DNA from: Eggerthellaceae bacterium UBA5906
GTDB lineage: Bacteria; Actinomycetota; Coriobacteriia; Coriobacteriales; Eggerthellaceae
DNA: 7,124 nucleotides
Reading direction: 5' to 3'
Assembly (NCBI GenBank): GCA_002431805.1
Contig: DJEE01000033.1
Location: 1 to 7,124, forward strand
Positions 5,893-7,124 of the stretch are shown piece after piece. Below the pieces are notes generated by a model. That model did no database searches, had not been told where the DNA came from, and saw only the letters and a program-made list of their open reading frames with translations. Positions within the stretch are counted from its first letter, which is position 1, and every line of letters begins with the position of its first letter. The position numbers were made by a program, and so were the translations under genes.

Positions 5893-5904
5893 GTGTAATG
5901 CACG

Positions 5905-5911
5905 CCTCCTT
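5905..5911 (-). promoter_or_regulatory. Strong Shine-Dalgarno of pncB with long spacing
   Basis: AAGGAGG on the minus strand is a full match to the anti-Shine-Dalgarno sequence, 12 bases before the GTG start at 5892. The spacing is beyond the usual 5-10 bases; together with the GTG start this may keep translation moderate. Confidence 0.6.
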
Positions 5912-5917
5912 GTAAGT

Positions 5918-5944
5918 GCGCCCCGGCACGTACCGCCGGGGCGC
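5918..5944 (-). other. Perfect GC-rich hairpin upstream of the pncB ribosome binding site
   Basis: GCGCCCCGGC and GCCGGGGCGC form a perfect ten-pair stem around a seven-base loop, ending six bases before the AAGGAGG of pncB on the minus strand. A run of six T residues precedes the hairpin on the minus strand (5946-5951), while none follows it, so it has the wrong polarity for an intrinsic terminator of the upstream gene. It could be an mRNA processing or stability element, a translation-tuning hairpin or a protein-binding palindrome. Confidence 0.55.
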
Positions 5945-5958
5945 GAAAAAACTCAACG

Positions 5959-7124
5959 TTAGCTGTTCTGCTGCGGCGCCTGGCCGGCCTCACCTGCGCC
6001 GTTAGCCTTGTGGCTGCGACGGCGCGCGCGGCGATGCTGGCCACCAGGCTGCTCAGCGCCGTGAGCTTGCTCGTTGCGCGGCGGGCGCTGACCGGACATG
6101 CCTGCTTGCCTGCCCTGCGCAAGCCCCGAGGACTTCTGGCCGGGACGAACGCGCGGTTTGCCCTGTTCGGCGGGCTTGCGCTGCTGTTTTTGCTCCTGCT
6201 TGCCGCCGGCTTTACCACCTGCGCGCTGCTCGGAAGTGCGGGCGTCTTTCTGGCCGTTGCCACCGCCCTTGCCGCCTTGCCCGCGGCGCTTTGTGGGCTG
6301 CATGCCGCCGCGGCGCTTGCCGCCTTGGCCTTCCTTGCCCTTTCCGCCTTGCTGCGCCTGCTTGCCTTCGCCGACCTGCGCTTGCGCGCGCGGCGTCTGG
6401 TGCTCAGCCTGCGCCTCGGCACCGCCGCCTGTCACCTTTGTGGAACGGCGGCGACGCGGCTTGCGCGTAGGCGCTGCCTGCGCGGCTTGCTGCTCGCGCT
6501 CACGCTGCTGGTCTTTGCCGCGCCCGCGGTTGCGGCGCGAGGCACCTTTGCCGCGGCCTTCGCCGGCCTGTTCGGCACGCTGCTTCTTCCCGCTTGCGGG
6601 CACGTGGCGCACCGAGCCGCGGTCGGCCAGCTGATCTTTGCCCGACAGCTGCGGGGTGGCCAGACTTGCCGCAGCCCCGAACACGTCGGTTGCCTGCGCG
6701 GTGTTCGCACGCTCCCACGCTTCGCAACCCACGCACTTGGGGCGGGTTCCCTCTTCAGGCGCATCGAAATCGGCCAGCGGCACGCGCACCGGCTTTTCGC
6801 CCTCAATGCGCAGTGACACCACTTCGCGCGGCACGTCCAGGTCAACCACTTTCGCCTCGCCGTCAGGCGTTTCAATCATGGCATTTTTCTTGGGCGCACG
6901 GCTCTTGAAATCTTTATATGCATCGTATTCGTAACGCAAGCAGCACATCAGCCTGCCGCACACGCCCGAGATTTTCTGCGGGTTCAGCGACAGGTCCTGC
7001 TCTTTTGCCATGCGGATGGACACGGGGCAGAACTCGCCGCCTAGGCGCTTGCAGCACAGCTCTTGGCCGCAATGCCCCAGGCCGCCCACCATGCGCGCCT
7101 CGTCGCGCACGCCGATCTGGCGCA
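5959..7124 (-). CDS. PSP1-domain protein of the RicT/YaaT family, 3' part, with long basic low-complexity tail
   Basis: The start lies beyond the window; the frame is open to its right edge, and the first visible residues are RQIGVRDEARMVGG. Counting from the GTG at 7110, the conserved Cys set of RicT-type PSP1 proteins is present: GHCGQELCC (C14, C19, C20), GEFCPVSIRMAKEQ (C28) and KISGVCGRLMCCLRYEYDAY (C51, C56, C57). In Bacillus, RicT (YaaT) works with RicA and RicF as a cluster-bearing complex affecting RNase Y-dependent mRNA processing. After the PSP1 core and a short beta-rich region (to about residue 118) comes KCVGC (C126, C129) and then some 250 residues rich in Gly, Gln, Lys, Arg and Ala with almost no hydrophobics, expected to be disordered. 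Family members usually end soon after the core, so this tail is unusual. The basic composition suggests RNA or ribosome contact, which is inference. Confidence 0.9.
   Translation of the reverse strand, partial: RQIGVRDEARMVGGLGHCGQELCCKRLGGEFCPVSIRMAKEQDLSLNPQKISGVCGRLMCCLRYEYDAYKDFKSRAPKKNAMIETPDGEAKVVDLDVPREVVSLRIEGEKPVRVPLADFDAPEEGTRPKCVGCEAWERANTAQATDVFGAAASLATPQLSGKDQLADRGSVRHVPASGKKQRAEQAGEGRGKGASRRNRGRGKDQQREREQQAAQAAPTRKPRRRRSTKVTGGGAEAQAEHQTPRAQAQVGEGKQAQQGGKGKEGQGGKRRGGMQPTKRRGQGGKGGGNGQKDARTSEQRAGGKAGGKQEQKQQRKPAEQGKPRVRPGQKSSGLAQGRQAGMSGQRPPRNEQAHGAEQPGGQHRRARRRSHKANGAGEAGQAPQQNS
5962..6720 (-). other. Intrinsically disordered, Gly/Gln/Lys/Arg/Ala-rich C-terminal extension of the RicT-like protein
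   Basis: About 253 codons encode short recurring clusters such as KGKEGQGGKRRGG, KRRGQGGKGGGNGQK and RRARRRSHK, with no Cys and very few aliphatic residues. The DNA is a GC-rich low-complexity stretch, which makes its complement read as an open, Leu/Ala-rich frame. Such basic tails resemble RNA-binding or phase-separating regions; that role is inferred from composition only. Confidence 0.75.

Noticed and set aside
5918..5951. Intrinsic terminator between the RicT-like gene and pncB
   Set aside because: The hairpin is strong, but its T-run lies before it on the transcribed strand and no T-run follows, so the polarity is wrong on either strand.
6010..6816. Plus-strand open frame of 268 codons rich in Leu/Ala that looks like a membrane protein
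   Set aside because: It is the complement of the Lys/Arg/Gln/Gly-rich RicT-like tail, whose codons read as Leu, Ala, Pro and Cys on the other strand. It has no family pattern and no ribosome binding site I can see.

Overview
The window is about 60% G+C by eye. All seven genes I can support lie on the minus strand, so transcription runs from position 7124 towards position 1. The gene content is RicT/YaaT-type PSP1, a long-form nicotinate phosphoribosyltransferase, two DegV proteins, a PflX-type radical SAM protein, and a radical SAM protein of the family linked to a uracil-DNA-glycosylase-like partner. Together with the high G+C this suggests an anaerobic, high-GC Gram-positive gut-type bacterium, and Coriobacteriia/Eggerthellaceae is my best guess. 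That taxonomy is inference from gene content; no rRNA or marker gene is present.

Layout in transcription order: (1) the 3' part of a RicT-like PSP1 gene (7124-5959) with an unusually long, basic, low-complexity tail; (2) a 66-bp gap holding a perfect GC-rich hairpin just before the next ribosome binding site; (3) pncB, nicotinate phosphoribosyltransferase (5892-4435); (4) two divergent DegV-family lipid-binding proteins in tandem (4378-3476 and 3420-2485); (5) a protein with the fold of 3-hydroxyisobutyrate dehydrogenase (2479-1502), five bases after the second degV gene, which has lost most of the motifs a working enzyme needs and carries a His/Asp-rich tail; (6) a 177-bp gap filled by a 100-nt near-continuous hairpin (1361-1460) and a second perfect hairpin (1476-1500); (7) a PflX-like radical SAM protein (1324-368); (8) a 131-bp gap with a good sigma70-type promoter and a LexA-like box in its spacer; (9) the first 78 codons of a radical SAM protein of the putative DNA modification/repair family (236-1), cut by the window edge.

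Functionally the run is a loose housekeeping-type cluster. One step of NAD salvage (pncB) sits beside two probable fatty-acid carriers and a dehydrogenase-like protein that is probably not a normal dehydrogenase. The short spacings from 5892 to 1502 suggest one transcript, and translational coupling is likely between the second degV gene and the dehydrogenase-like gene. The leftmost gene has its own promoter and may belong to a DNA-damage response.

The points most worth a second look are the 100-nt hairpin, the motif-poor dehydrogenase homologue, and the LexA-like operator in front of the poorly characterised repair-type radical SAM gene.
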